A program made the position numbers and the translations under genes. Below, piece after piece: positions 9,301-16,508 of a stretch of 36,697 nt of DNA (the stretch's first letter is position 1; every line of letters begins with the position of its first letter). The notes below the pieces were generated by a model. It ran no database searches, was not told the origin of the DNA, and worked only from the letters and a program-made list of their open reading frames with translations. The DNA comes from Desulfobacterium sp. (GTDB lineage Bacteria > Desulfobacterota > Desulfobacteria > Desulfobacterales > Desulfobacteraceae), in NCBI GenBank assembly GCA_016342325.1, contig JAEINR010000062.1:1-36697 (forward strand), given 5' to 3'.

Positions 9301-11416
9301 CAATGTCAATGTCTTCCTGACCCACTGGCAGGCCCCGCTTAAGGACACCTTGTCCCCACTGCTCCGGGCCTGGGATATCGGGCTTGAAACCGGTGACCTG
9401 GTGTTTGCCGGTTACAGCATCAATGCCCGCAACTACCATGCTTTTTTCACAGGTGTCCGACTGGATTTCCTTGAAAGGGAGATGGCCGATTACAGCCAGG
9501 CCCTGGTGAACATTGCCCAGGAAGGCACGGTCCAGTGGAATGAGATCCACCACCAGACCGTACTGAACCTCATGGATCCGGATCGTTGTCCTGATCCATG
9601 CCGACTGGCCGGTCCGGCCTATGATGAAACAAAGATGCTGTCCGTCCATGAGCACAACAACGACATGGTGGGCCTGTTCTACATCTATCTGTACAAGATG
9701 ATCCTGGCCTACCTTTTCCATGACTGGGCCGGGGCGGCCGAACATGCAGACAGGGCCGAACAATTCCTGGCAGGTGCCTCGGGAATGCCCCTGGATCCCA
9801 TCTTTCATTTTTACGATGCCCTGGTGCAACTGGCCCGGCATGGGGAGGAAACGGATGGGAATCGTAAAAAAGAGATCCGGGAACGGATTTCTGCCAGTGG
9901 GGACAAACTTTACCGCTGGTCTAAAACCGGGCGGGCCAACTATCTCCACAAGTATTACCTCATTAAGGCGGAATGGTACAGGATCGAGGCAGATGCCGGA
10001 GCGTCCCGGGAATACTATGACAAGGCCGTCACCCTGGCACAGGATCAGGGCTATGTCAATGAGATGGCCCTGGCCAACGAACTGGCCGGGCGCTATTACC
10101 TGAAACGGGATATGTTCCAGCAGGCAAGGCTCTACCTGAACAATGCCCTCATCGGTTACGAACGCTGGGGAGCGACAGCCAAAGTCCGGCACATGACCCA
10201 GGCATATGCCCATCTGTTGCACCAGGAGCAGGAGTCTTCGGCGGTATCGGGGGTGCCCCTTGACGCATCCACCACGGGCAGCGAGGTGAATGCCCTCATT
10301 GACTTTGACACCATCCTGAACAGTATTACGGCCATTTCAAAGGAAATCGTCCTGGATCGGTTGCTGCACGCTCTTATGGAGATCGTTCTGGTGAACAGCG
10401 GGGCGGACAAGGGCTTTTTTCTGTCTGTTTCAGACAATACGTTCCGGGTCGAAACCCAGAATGTGCTAAAAGAAGGGCGGATAGAACACCTGGCCAGGGA
10501 CAGCAGTGACCCGTTGCCCCTTCCTGAAAGCATTCTCCTGTATGTGACGCGGACAAAGGAGCGGGTGCTGATTAACACGGCTGAACCGGAAAATCAATAT
10601 GCCCGGGATCCCTATTTTGAAACCCATCATCCCAAATCCGCCCTCTGCATGCCCATTGTCCGGCAGTCGGTGATTTCGGGGATTCTCTACCTGGAAAATA
10701 GCCTGGCATTCGGGGTGTTTTCCGAACGCAGGATACGGATCCTGGATATGCTGTCTGCCCAGATTGCTATTTCCTTGGAAAATGCCCGGGTTCATAAGGA
10801 TCTGGAAAACAGGGTGACGGTAAGGACCCGGACCCTGAGTGAAAAAAACCAGGAACTGGAATCCATGACCGTTGAGCTGACGCGGGTCAACCGAAAACTT
10901 GAAAAACTGGCCTCTGAAGATTCCCTGACCGGCATGTACAACCGCCGGCAGATCTTTGATGCCGGAGAAATGCTGATTAAAAATGCCATCCGGGCCAGGG
11001 TGCCTGTTTCCGTCTTCATGCTGGATATTGATTATTTCAAGCCCTTTAACGATACCTACGGCCACCAGGCCGGTGATCTTTGCCTCCGCCAGGTAGCGGT
11101 TGCCATCAGCCGTCTCTTTGAACGGTCCAACGATGTGGTGGGGCGATACGGGGGAGAGGAGTTTGCCGGCATCCTCTTTGATGTTGACATGGCAGAGATG
11201 GAAAACAGGGTCAACCGGATTTGCTCAGATATCAGGGCCCTGAACATTCCCCACCGTGCCTCGGATATTGCAGAATGCCTGACGGCAAGTATCGGATTTA
11301 CAACCGTGGTGCCAGGGCAGGGGATAGCCCTGGATGATTTGATTAAAACCGCAGACAAGGCCTTGTACCAGGCAAAGGCTGGGGGCAGGAACCAGGCGGT
11401 TTATCGGGTACATTAA
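6305..11416 (+). CDS. Giant Ser/Thr kinase-like / AAA ATPase / GAF / GGDEF signalling protein
   Basis: This 1703-residue soluble protein joins five modules. A protein-kinase-like domain (about 25-285) has the lysine in VALKVL (K52), the catalytic loop HKDINPSN (H142-N149, in place of HRDLKxxN) and DYG (163-165) in place of DFG. An AAA ATPase follows (about 310-620), with Walker A GSSGVGKS at 341-348 and Walker B-like LVLFLDDLQWAD. A long helical, TPR-like region covers about 640-1310. A GAF domain lies at about 1335-1490, then a coiled coil, and a C-terminal diguanylate cyclase with the active GGEEF at 1616-1620. It should make c-di-GMP under control of the GAF and repeat regions. The gene is richer in G+C than its neighbours. 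The ATG at 6305 lacks a good ribosome-binding site, and M22 (6368) is an alternative. Confidence 0.93.
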   Translation: MVTAPTQIKSIFQSAVHGDSDMSDDLERLHVGTTCTIFLKTIETTGRTVALKVLRSDLPRPEQLAQLKNEWRIGKDLTLPGCRRILDETLVEGRPGLEMEYVRGRSLKAYLADAAPDLGKRLGLAIQVITALGELHDAHVIHKDINPSNILVSEGDGKIRLIDYGLSTLVLMKVQNLDPPDTLEGTLKYISPEQTGRMNRVVDYRTDYYSFGVMLYEMLTGRVPFGAEDPTALIYAHIASTPVPPSGITPDVGPGLDAVVMKLLSKNAEDRYQSVRGILHDLEECRGPAGSDPAFTPGRFERFNRFSIPETLYGRSGERKQVLDAFERVSRAGMEMMMVSGSSGVGKSALVYEIHQSISAADACFITGKFDQYRKNIPYSALVQAMEAFVRQILMAPEDRFNRVRADILRAVGKNGRLLTDLIPDLALIIDHQPAVPKLGPKESENRLRMVFRKFISAISRPEYPLVLFLDDLQWADLASLDLIRLIFQGNGDTCLFLIGAYRDNEVSQTHPMIRMKDDLIDSGASIHGIALGNLSGENLQAMVADALKTKRSQVRSLSDLIFEKTLGNPFYVRTLLASIYRDRLLVYSGADNQWTWDMDAIRAKDYSRNVVDLLVSRLDTLSRETRYLLQVGACIGNRFDLNTLGLISNTPLKETLGGIWPVVASGILEFLDNGYKFVDVQPDANSTVRFVHDRIQQAALTTLPGDEREQLHLTIGKLLWAAVDGEIPAKQLFEIADQMNQGQQCLEAGEKHAVARLNLDAGMQAGAATAYAEAQTYLETGLALLGDRPWQADYALTLALNTEAARIAYLMGDTDRVARCSEAVLANAADLPDRMNIHLIQMEALIAQGQWLPSLEHAVSVLRLLDIRLPAPGRADGPAIAAGLEKTVQLLAGKPPEVLIDLPQMTDPAVLSAMEILTISLPSSYIAAPELFPLIVSKMINLCLGYGNAPMSALAYANYGIVLCGVAGDTDLGYRYGQLALTLLERLDASAYEARTLNNVNVFLTHWQAPLKDTLSPLLRAWDIGLETGDLVFAGYSINARNYHAFFTGVRLDFLEREMADYSQALVNIAQEGTVQWNEIHHQTVLNLMDPDRCPDPCRLAGPAYDETKMLSVHEHNNDMVGLFYIYLYKMILAYLFHDWAGAAEHADRAEQFLAGASGMPLDPIFHFYDALVQLARHGEETDGNRKKEIRERISASGDKLYRWSKTGRANYLHKYYLIKAEWYRIEADAGASREYYDKAVTLAQDQGYVNEMALANELAGRYYLKRDMFQQARLYLNNALIGYERWGATAKVRHMTQAYAHLLHQEQESSAVSGVPLDASTTGSEVNALIDFDTILNSITAISKEIVLDRLLHALMEIVLVNSGADKGFFLSVSDNTFRVETQNVLKEGRIEHLARDSSDPLPLPESILLYVTRTKERVLINTAEPENQYARDPYFETHHPKSALCMPIVRQSVISGILYLENSLAFGVFSERRIRILDMLSAQIAISLENARVHKDLENRVTVRTRTLSEKNQELESMTVELTRVNRKLEKLASEDSLTGMYNRRQIFDAGEMLIKNAIRARVPVSVFMLDIDYFKPFNDTYGHQAGDLCLRQVAVAISRLFERSNDVVGRYGGEEFAGILFDVDMAEMENRVNRICSDIRALNIPHRASDIAECLTASIGFTTVVPGQGIALDDLIKTADKALYQAKAGGRNQAVYRVH

Positions 11417-11459
11417 TGGACAGAGAGAAAACAGACCTAGGTTCGGCAGGAGAAGAGAG

Positions 11460-12347
11460 ATGAACAACGTATTGCATATCACCAGCGGCGATAGCGCAGG
11501 CGGAAGTATGGCAAAGGCGGGTCTTCCCGGTGAAATATTTGTCTGGCATGACATTCTTTATGATGGCCCCCGGCAGCCGGGTTGGCTGGATGAAGAGACC
11601 CTTAGTGCTCGTGCATTATTTCTGGAGAAATTCACTGCAGGCGGTTTGGATCGGGAGCATATTCTGGAGACATTGCATCTTCAGTACAAAAAACTGGTGG
11701 AATCAGCTTCCTACGCGCATATTGTTCTGTGGTTCGATGCCTGTCTTTTTGATCAGTCGATGCTTGCCCATATTCTCACGTGCCTAGACCACAAAGGTAT
11801 CCGGAACGTGGAACTCCTTTGTGTCGATGCATTCCCCGGAATCGTGCCATTCCACGGGCTCGGGCAACTGGCGCCGGAACAGCTTGCATCCCTCTATGCT
11901 AACCGACGTCCCGTCTCAAGTGAGCAATTCAGGTTTGCAGCCGTCGTGGACAAAGCATTCGCAACCCAGGATGTCGTTTTACTCACCAAACTGTCAGAAA
12001 CAACAGAGGCGCCTTTGCCCTGGGTCCCGGCCGCGGTATCACGATGGCTACAGGAACAGCCTGACCTGACAACTGGATTGGGGTTTCTTGAAAGCCTCGC
12101 CCTTGAAGCGATCCGTGCCGGCTGCAAAACACCGAACAACATTTTTGCTTCAGTGGCTGCCGCTGATACGCCCCCGCATTTTTGGGGAGATACGACATTA
12201 TGGGCCAAGATAAATGGGCTTGCGGACCGTGTGCCTCCCCTGGTGCAGATCAAAGGTCCCAGGGACAGGTTGCCCCAGTGGGAGAGTGATGTTTCGCTCA
12301 AGGATTTTACGATCATCCGATACAAAACCGAACAGGAATCAAATTGA
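11460..12347 (+). CDS. DUF1835 domain-containing protein
   Basis: The 295-residue product starts with the DUF1835 pattern: MNNVLHITSGDSAGGSM, then GEIFVWHDILYDGP, then IVLWFDACLFDQ. No catalytic role is established for this family. A good ribosome-binding site (AGGAG, eight bases upstream) marks the ATG. The gene lies 43 bp after the giant kinase/GGDEF gene on the same strand, and its stop overlaps the start region of the next hydrolase gene, so the three may be co-transcribed. There is no signal peptide or membrane segment. The function is unknown. Confidence 0.88.
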   Translation: MNNVLHITSGDSAGGSMAKAGLPGEIFVWHDILYDGPRQPGWLDEETLSARALFLEKFTAGGLDREHILETLHLQYKKLVESASYAHIVLWFDACLFDQSMLAHILTCLDHKGIRNVELLCVDAFPGIVPFHGLGQLAPEQLASLYANRRPVSSEQFRFAAVVDKAFATQDVVLLTKLSETTEAPLPWVPAAVSRWLQEQPDLTTGLGFLESLALEAIRAGCKTPNNIFASVAAADTPPHFWGDTTLWAKINGLADRVPPLVQIKGPRDRLPQWESDVSLKDFTIIRYKTEQESN

Positions 12348-12349
12348 GA

Positions 12350-13231
12350 ATGTTTGAAAATCATAAAAAGCCCTTGCCCACGCCTATTTTTATTAAAGGT
12401 GAAAAAAACAGCAGAATTGCATTATACCGGTATGAAAATTCAGTGAGTGCTTCACCGCCGGTTATATTGACCCATGGTACATTCTCTAACGCAGGTATTT
12501 GTCAAAAAATGGCCGAGTTCTTACATCTGAATGGATTTGATTGTTGGATTTATGAATGGAGTGGCCATGGGCTCAGTGAATATGGGGCGTTGTATCCTGA
12601 TGCAGAAGCCTTCGCACTTCATGATGTGCCGGTTGTTATTAAAACCGTGCTGAAAGAGACAAAGAAAAAGTCATGCATATGGGTCGCACACAGCGGCGGA
12701 GGCTTTTTACCCCTGATTTATATGGCAAGAAATCATCACCGACAGCATGAAATCAAAGCGATCGCTGGAATAGGCTCCCAAACAACCGGGGCAGGTAAAA
12801 CATGGATCGGCAAACTAACGACCCTGATCCTTCCAATCGTCATCCAAGTGCTTGGCAAAGTTCCGGGGCCGTTGTTTGGTTTGGGGCCGGAAGATGAGGT
12901 GTCGGGATTTTTAGAACAATGGTGCCGGTGGAACCGCTCTGGGAAATGGATTGGAAAAGATGGCTTTGACTATGGCAAGGCGCTTAATAATATTCATATT
13001 CCCACGGTTTTGATCGCAGGTGGAAATGATTTAATCGCTCCTTCCAATGGGTGCCGACAAATGTTTCATTGGCTGGGTAGTACTCAAAAAAAATATGTTT
13101 TGTGCTCAAAGGCAAATGGTTATTTGGAAGATTATAATCATCCAAGGCTTATTGCCAGTCAAAATGCAACGGTTGAGATATGGCCTGTTGTGTTGGACTT
13201 TATTCGTTCCCAATTCGGTTCAGATTCTTAA
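12350..13231 (+). CDS. Alpha/beta hydrolase
   Basis: The 293-residue product has the alpha/beta-hydrolase fold pattern: the oxyanion-hole HGTF at 42-45, a WSGHG turn near residue 70, and the nucleophile elbow AHSGGG with S115. The acid is probably in IAGGNDLIAPS, and the base is the His in DYNHPRL. This resembles the broad lysophospholipase/esterase group, but the substrate cannot be read. Either the ATG at 12350 or a TTG at 12344 could be used. The AGGAA upstream is better spaced for the TTG, and the TTG overlaps the stop of the DUF1835 gene. I kept the ATG because it is the commoner start. Translational coupling with the gene before is likely either way. Confidence 0.9.
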   Translation: MFENHKKPLPTPIFIKGEKNSRIALYRYENSVSASPPVILTHGTFSNAGICQKMAEFLHLNGFDCWIYEWSGHGLSEYGALYPDAEAFALHDVPVVIKTVLKETKKKSCIWVAHSGGGFLPLIYMARNHHRQHEIKAIAGIGSQTTGAGKTWIGKLTTLILPIVIQVLGKVPGPLFGLGPEDEVSGFLEQWCRWNRSGKWIGKDGFDYGKALNNIHIPTVLIAGGNDLIAPSNGCRQMFHWLGSTQKKYVLCSKANGYLEDYNHPRLIASQNATVEIWPVVLDFIRSQFGSDS

Positions 13232-13284
13232 AATCGTGGAAAATCAAACCCAGAACAAATCGCTCAACATGAAAGGAATTCTCC

Positions 13285-14145
13285 ATGTTCGTTGGTAGCC
13301 GTGAAATGCAAATCAAAGACGAGGCCCATGGCATCTCGTTTCCAGTCCTTGTTATGTATCCGACAGAGGTACCTTCTGCCCCCAAATTCTTCGGACCCTA
13401 CGCCATTGACGTCAGCCCGGACGCGCTAATAGCGGTAGGCCGGTTTCCTCTTATAATGGTTTCCCACGGTGGCGGTGGTTCGCATCTGCTCTATCGAACC
13501 ATCACTACTCATTTAGCAAAGAGCGGTTACGTTGTTGCCATGCTTGAGCACCCTGGAAACAACCGCAACAACAACGAATTGGACGACACCCACGAGAACC
13601 TTGTGAACCGCCCGAGGCATGTCCGGATGACCATGGATGCCGTCTGCTTCGACCCTCAGTTCAGTGGGTGTGTACAACCGGACAACGTCGCAATCATCGG
13701 GCATTCACTGGGTGGTTACACTGCTCTGGCAGTGGCAGGCGGCACACCTTGGTCAGAAACCCGGCAAAGGGTTGATGTGGTACCTGATCCCCGGGTTCGT
13801 GCGCTTGTCCTGCTGGCACCGGCTACCGCCTTTTACATCCCCGACGACTCGTTGAAGAATGTCACCGTTCCAATTCTCATGCTTGTGGCTGAGCATGACC
13901 CGTTTACGCCACGGTGGTATGGGGACGTGGTAATGGACCGTGTTCCTGACCGATCCAAGGTTACTTGCAGAGTGGTTGAGAATGCAGGACATTTTTCGTT
14001 CTTGAGTCCATTTCCGCCCCATATGAAAAATGCGCGCTTTCGCCCATCCACTGACCCGGAGGGGTTTGATCGCGAGACGTTTCATGGGCAGCTTCCTATC
14101 GAAGTGCTGGAATATCTTGACGAAACGCTGAAAAATAAAGAATGA
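13285..14145 (+). CDS. Alpha/beta hydrolase (dienelactone hydrolase / PAF-acetylhydrolase-like)
   Basis: The 286-residue product has a complete catalytic pattern: VSHGGGGSH near residue 60 as the oxyanion region, the nucleophile elbow GHSLGGY with S141, the acid in VAEHDPFTP and the base in ENAGHFSF. The opening, with a substituted-ester-like VMYPTEVPSAP segment, resembles predicted dienelactone hydrolases and the PAF acetylhydrolase group. There is no signal peptide, so it should be cytoplasmic. An AAGGA ribosome-binding site lies eight bases before the ATG. It follows the other alpha/beta hydrolase by 53 bp, but the two do not look like recent duplicates. Confidence 0.92.
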   Translation: MFVGSREMQIKDEAHGISFPVLVMYPTEVPSAPKFFGPYAIDVSPDALIAVGRFPLIMVSHGGGGSHLLYRTITTHLAKSGYVVAMLEHPGNNRNNNELDDTHENLVNRPRHVRMTMDAVCFDPQFSGCVQPDNVAIIGHSLGGYTALAVAGGTPWSETRQRVDVVPDPRVRALVLLAPATAFYIPDDSLKNVTVPILMLVAEHDPFTPRWYGDVVMDRVPDRSKVTCRVVENAGHFSFLSPFPPHMKNARFRPSTDPEGFDRETFHGQLPIEVLEYLDETLKNKE

Positions 14146-14146
14146 A

Positions 14147-14287
14147 TTGTTATTTGTAAGCAAGCATTTCGAATTCTTGGCAGGTGACGCCGGAAAAGCC
14201 GCCCAGGCCACGTCTGCCGCAGGAACCGCTGCCTCCGGGGCCAAGGATAAAAAATTGAAAGATTATGTCGAAGACCAGACCAACTAA
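14147..14287 (+). pseudogene. C-terminal gene remnant rich in Ala/Gly
   Basis: The frame ending in TAA at 14285-14287 reads as the tail of a protein (AGDAGKAAQATSAAGTAASG, then KDYVEDQTN), but it has no plausible ATG, only a TTG with no ribosome-binding site just after the preceding hydrolase gene. It stands directly before a truncated TadG-like gene, so it may be the surviving end of an upstream gene of the same pilus locus whose 5' part has been deleted. The family is not recognised. Confidence 0.4.
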
Positions 14288-14310
14288 ACTATTTTAGGGA
14301 ACTTGGTTTT

Positions 14311-14673
14311 TTGAAGCCAAACTCTGAAACAGGAATGAAGGCGGACGCTTTGCATCTAAGCAACCAGGCAGGTCAGGCCGTTGTTTTTGTTCTGGCCATG
14401 TTAAGCGTTATTCTTGTTTCCGTGGTGTTTCTTTATCAGGCGGGTAGGATTACTACGGAAAAAATGCAATTGCAAAATGCCGCTGATGCCGCTGCCTTTA
14501 CCGCCTCCACCCTGGAGGCCAGGGCCTTGAATTTTACCGCCTATACCAACCGGGCCATGGTGGTCAATGAGATAGCCATCGGCCAGGGTGTCGGGCTTTT
14601 GTCCTTTGCCGATGAGCTCAAGTCCGTCAAAAAGTTTTTTTACGCCTATGTTAAATGGCAAGGCCCTTTTTGA
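14311..14673 (+). pseudogene. Truncated TadG-like pilus assembly protein (N-terminal part)
   Basis: The frame encodes the conserved N-terminus of the TadE/TadG-like family: a basic start, the motif NQAGQAVVF, a single membrane helix (about residues 25-45) and the LQNAADAAAFTAS block that follows the helix. Family members normally continue for several hundred residues as an exported domain. Here the reading frame stops after about 120 residues, at the point where a lipoprotein start begins in another frame. This suggests a deletion that removed most of the gene. The start is either the TTG at 14311, which has an AGGGA at suitable distance, or the ATG at 14335. No other Tad genes are in the window. 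Confidence 0.6.
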
Positions 14674-14823
14674 TTTTTGTCCTCATCTCCATGGTGATCC
14701 TGTTGGGTGGTTGTGCATCCCACAGCCAAGGCCCCGTATCCGTTGTCTTTGGAGCAGTCTGAAGCGGCCATGCGCATGCAAACCCGTGTCAAAAACAGCA
14801 AAGGGTTTTACAAAATCCCTTAG
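14655..14823 (+). pseudogene. Small lipoprotein gene, frameshifted
   Basis: An ATG at 14655, inside the end of the TadG-like fragment, opens a lipoprotein signal peptide (MARPFLIFVLISM followed by lipobox LGGC). The frame ends after 35 residues at 14762. From about 14725 the next forward frame reads on smoothly (YPLSLEQSEAAMRMQTRVK, ending KGFYKIP at the TAG 14821-14823), so a one-base shift would restore a protein of about 55 residues. Such small lipoproteins often accompany Tad-type loci. Overlap with the truncated TadG fragment suggests that the deletion joined the two genes. Confidence 0.45.
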
Positions 14824-14827
14824 CTCT

Positions 14828-14895
14828 GATTTTCGTGTTGTTTTGGCAAGAAAATCAGAAAAACGCTTTGGTTCTGGCTTGTCCAGATTAGGTGG
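14828..14895 (+). repeat. Interspersed repeat, copy A, with hairpin
   Basis: About 65 bases align without gaps to copy B at 17421-17488, with roughly three quarters identity. The most conserved part is a run around CGCTTTGGTTCTGGCTTGTC. Within it a 5-bp stem TCTGG/CCAGA (14873-14877 with 14883-14887) closes a CTTGT loop. Copy B has TCCGG/CCGGG around the identical loop, so two stem positions have changed in a way that keeps pairing. The copy lies in a gene-free stretch between the decayed lipoprotein gene and the DUF3786 gene. Confidence 0.6.
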
Positions 14896-14995
14896 ACCCG
14901 AAGTGTGCCGTTTCCTGCTTTAAAGAGCGGGGTGCGATGGGGATGGGTGGAATCGACCAATTTACTTGACTAGGTCAAAATACAGGAGGTAAGGA

Positions 14996-15598
14996 ATGAC
15001 GGACAATTATGCGAAAATTGTTCAAGACAATCTTAATGCGCTATACGGTGGTCTGCCGGGGGACCTTGCTGGGAATCTTCCCGGCGAACAGGATGGAGAT
15101 CGGTTTGTTTTTGAGGCATTTGGAGAGAAGTGCCGGATTGAACCGAAAGGGATTACCCTGGGTGAGAAAGAACACTCTTCCGTGTTTGGTATATTAATCT
15201 CTCTTTATGCCTTGAACGCCCGCCCCGATATATGCGTACCTGCGCCGTTAAAAGCATTCAAAGAGTTACCGGACAGTGCACCCTATGCGGGGGCCTTTAC
15301 GACACACACGGAGCAGTTGCTTGTCCCCCATGTGGCCAAAATCAAAGAGTCGGTCCGGATTGTCACCGAAACACTCAAGGGAGAGGACGCGCCTGATGGA
15401 ACAGGCGGAGATTTTTCCTTTATTGTTTATCCCCTTCCGAAAATTGCGCTGTGCTATATCTTTTATGAAGCGGATGACGATTTTCCGGCGTCAGTAACCT
15501 GCTTATTTTCAAATAATGCACGGTTGTTTTTACCCGTAGACGGGCTTGCCGATGTGGGGGAATACTGCTCAAAAACAATTCTAAAATTGATCGAGTAA
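14996..15598 (+). CDS. DUF3786 domain-containing protein
   Basis: The 200-residue soluble product matches the DUF3786 pattern in its second half: PLPKIALCYIFYEADDDFPA, then LFSNNARLFLPVDGLADVGE. In the first half a short core (FVFEAFGEKCRIEP) and a helix (FGILISLYALNA) precede it. The family is common in anaerobes such as sulfate reducers, methanogens and clostridia, and has no assigned reaction. A strong ribosome-binding site (AGGAGGTAAGG) precedes the ATG. Repeat copy A lies about 100 bp upstream. The gene converges on the DUF2058 gene. Confidence 0.9.
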   Translation: MTDNYAKIVQDNLNALYGGLPGDLAGNLPGEQDGDRFVFEAFGEKCRIEPKGITLGEKEHSSVFGILISLYALNARPDICVPAPLKAFKELPDSAPYAGAFTTHTEQLLVPHVAKIKESVRIVTETLKGEDAPDGTGGDFSFIVYPLPKIALCYIFYEADDDFPASVTCLFSNNARLFLPVDGLADVGEYCSKTILKLIE

Positions 15599-15646
15599 TG
15601 ATGAAGGGCCGATTATAAAATATAACATCGATAGGACCGGTGACGC

Positions 15647-15674
15647 AAAAAAAAAGCCCGGCAGGCGGGATTTT
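15647..15674 (-). terminator. Probable rho-independent terminator of the DUF2058 gene
   Basis: Read on the minus strand, a short GC stem (CCCG/CGGG around a five-base loop, 15657-15669) is followed by nine T residues. The plus strand shows A9 before the stem and TTTT after it, so it could also end transcription from the DUF3786 side. The four-pair core is weak. The adjoining 16-bp inverted repeat may contribute. Confidence 0.5.
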
Positions 15675-15678
15675 CTTC

Positions 15679-15715
15679 AGCCAATATGAACAAAACGAGT
15701 TTGTTCATATTGGCT
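15679..15715. repeat. Perfect 16-bp inverted repeat between convergent genes
   Basis: AGCCAATATGAACAAA (15679-15694) pairs perfectly with 15700-15715 across the five-base loop ACGAG. It starts 13 bases beyond the DUF2058 stop codon and directly abuts the small GC hairpin with its T-run. The stem is A+T-rich and longer than needed for a terminator. It may be part of a two-hairpin terminator or an RNA-stabilising 3' structure. Confidence 0.6.
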
Positions 15716-15727
15716 TCGGACGGCAAA

Positions 15728-16219
15728 TCAGGTTGGTGAATCCGATGATGGATCATGGAAGGCCACGATGCTTTTCGGATCCCGACTGGCGACCTGTTGG
15801 GCCGCACTGGCCGGTATCAACTCGAATTTGCCCTCCAGCTTGACAATGGCCAACTGCCCGGTGGTCAGCTGCTTTGAAATTTCTTCAGAGAGAAATAATT
15901 TCTTTACCCGCTTTCCCACGACAAAGTAGTAGGGTTCATCATCATTACGTTCTTTCAGGGTTAACCGGTTTGTCTCGATGAGCTGTTTTACCTGGGCTAA
16001 CTTTTCACGCCTCTTTTTTTCTTCATTGCGCTTCCGGTTGAGTTCCCGGTTACGCTCTTCATGGGCCAACCGTTCTTCCCGGGCGATGCTGCTTTCAACA
16101 GGCGTTTTTGTCCCTTTTTTCTGCTGCTTGGTGATGCGTTTGTCGTGTTTGGCCTTTTTGACCTGTTTCTTGTTTACCAGTCCGGCCTTGAGAAGTTGTT
16201 CCTGAAACGAGCTACCCAT
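15728..16219 (-). CDS. DUF2058 family protein (YaiL-like)
   Basis: The 163-residue product has the DUF2058 layout: a start like MGSSFQEQLLKAGLVNKKQ, a highly basic lysine/arginine/glutamate coiled region (about 20-90) and a C-terminal globular part with YYFVVGKRVKKL and GQLAIVKLEGKFELIP. Relatives in gammaproteobacteria are annotated as nucleoprotein or polynucleotide-associated proteins of unknown role, and the basic region suggests binding to nucleic acid. A GAGG ribosome-binding site precedes the ATG. The gene is convergent with the DUF3786 gene and followed by hairpins at 15647-15715. Confidence 0.92.
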   Translation of the reverse strand: MGSSFQEQLLKAGLVNKKQVKKAKHDKRITKQQKKGTKTPVESSIAREERLAHEERNRELNRKRNEEKKRREKLAQVKQLIETNRLTLKERNDDEPYYFVVGKRVKKLFLSEEISKQLTTGQLAIVKLEGKFELIPASAAQQVASRDPKSIVAFHDPSSDSPT

Positions 16220-16482
16220 ACTGTTGCCTCATCCAAACAGCCATGACAGAATCGCCTGCCACAACAAAATCTTAAAGTTCATGATTATAAGCCCTTAACT
16301 GACGTTCCATATACCATTTTATGGTTCAATATTTCCACCTTTATCAGCATCCCCCCCAAAAAAAAACACCTGTTTGGGAATCCTCCCCCCTGTGGTAGGA
16401 TGGTTGCCCATGTACCATGACGGCAAAACCATGGTCATTGGTGCGTCTGCCTCCGCTTTTTAAACTGGATATGTATATTCTT
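16220..16482. other. Divergent intergenic region between the DUF2058 and metallo-hydrolase genes
   Basis: No gene is supported here. The region should carry the promoters of both flanking genes. It contains homopolymer tracts (C7 followed by A9 near 16350) and an imperfect dyad around 16415-16436 (ACCATGAC against CATGGTCAT). No clear sigma-70 hexamer pair could be chosen by eye. Confidence 0.4.
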
Positions 16483-16508
16483 GAGGGAGTAATGCCATAA
16501 ACCCCATG
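16483..16508 (+). promoter_or_regulatory. Strong ribosome-binding site with two-codon ORF before the metallo-hydrolase start
   Basis: GAGGGAG at 16483-16489 is followed by ATG CCA TAA (16492-16500), a Met-Pro-stop minigene, and then by the true-looking ATG at 16506. The good ribosome-binding site is best spaced for the minigene, so the hydrolase may be translated by re-initiation. Confidence 0.35.

Noticed and set aside
9077-10222. 381-codon open frame on the minus strand inside the kinase/GGDEF gene
   Set aside because: It lies wholly antisense to a well-supported G+C-rich gene, where long antisense frames are expected from codon bias. It has no ribosome-binding site or recognisable domain.
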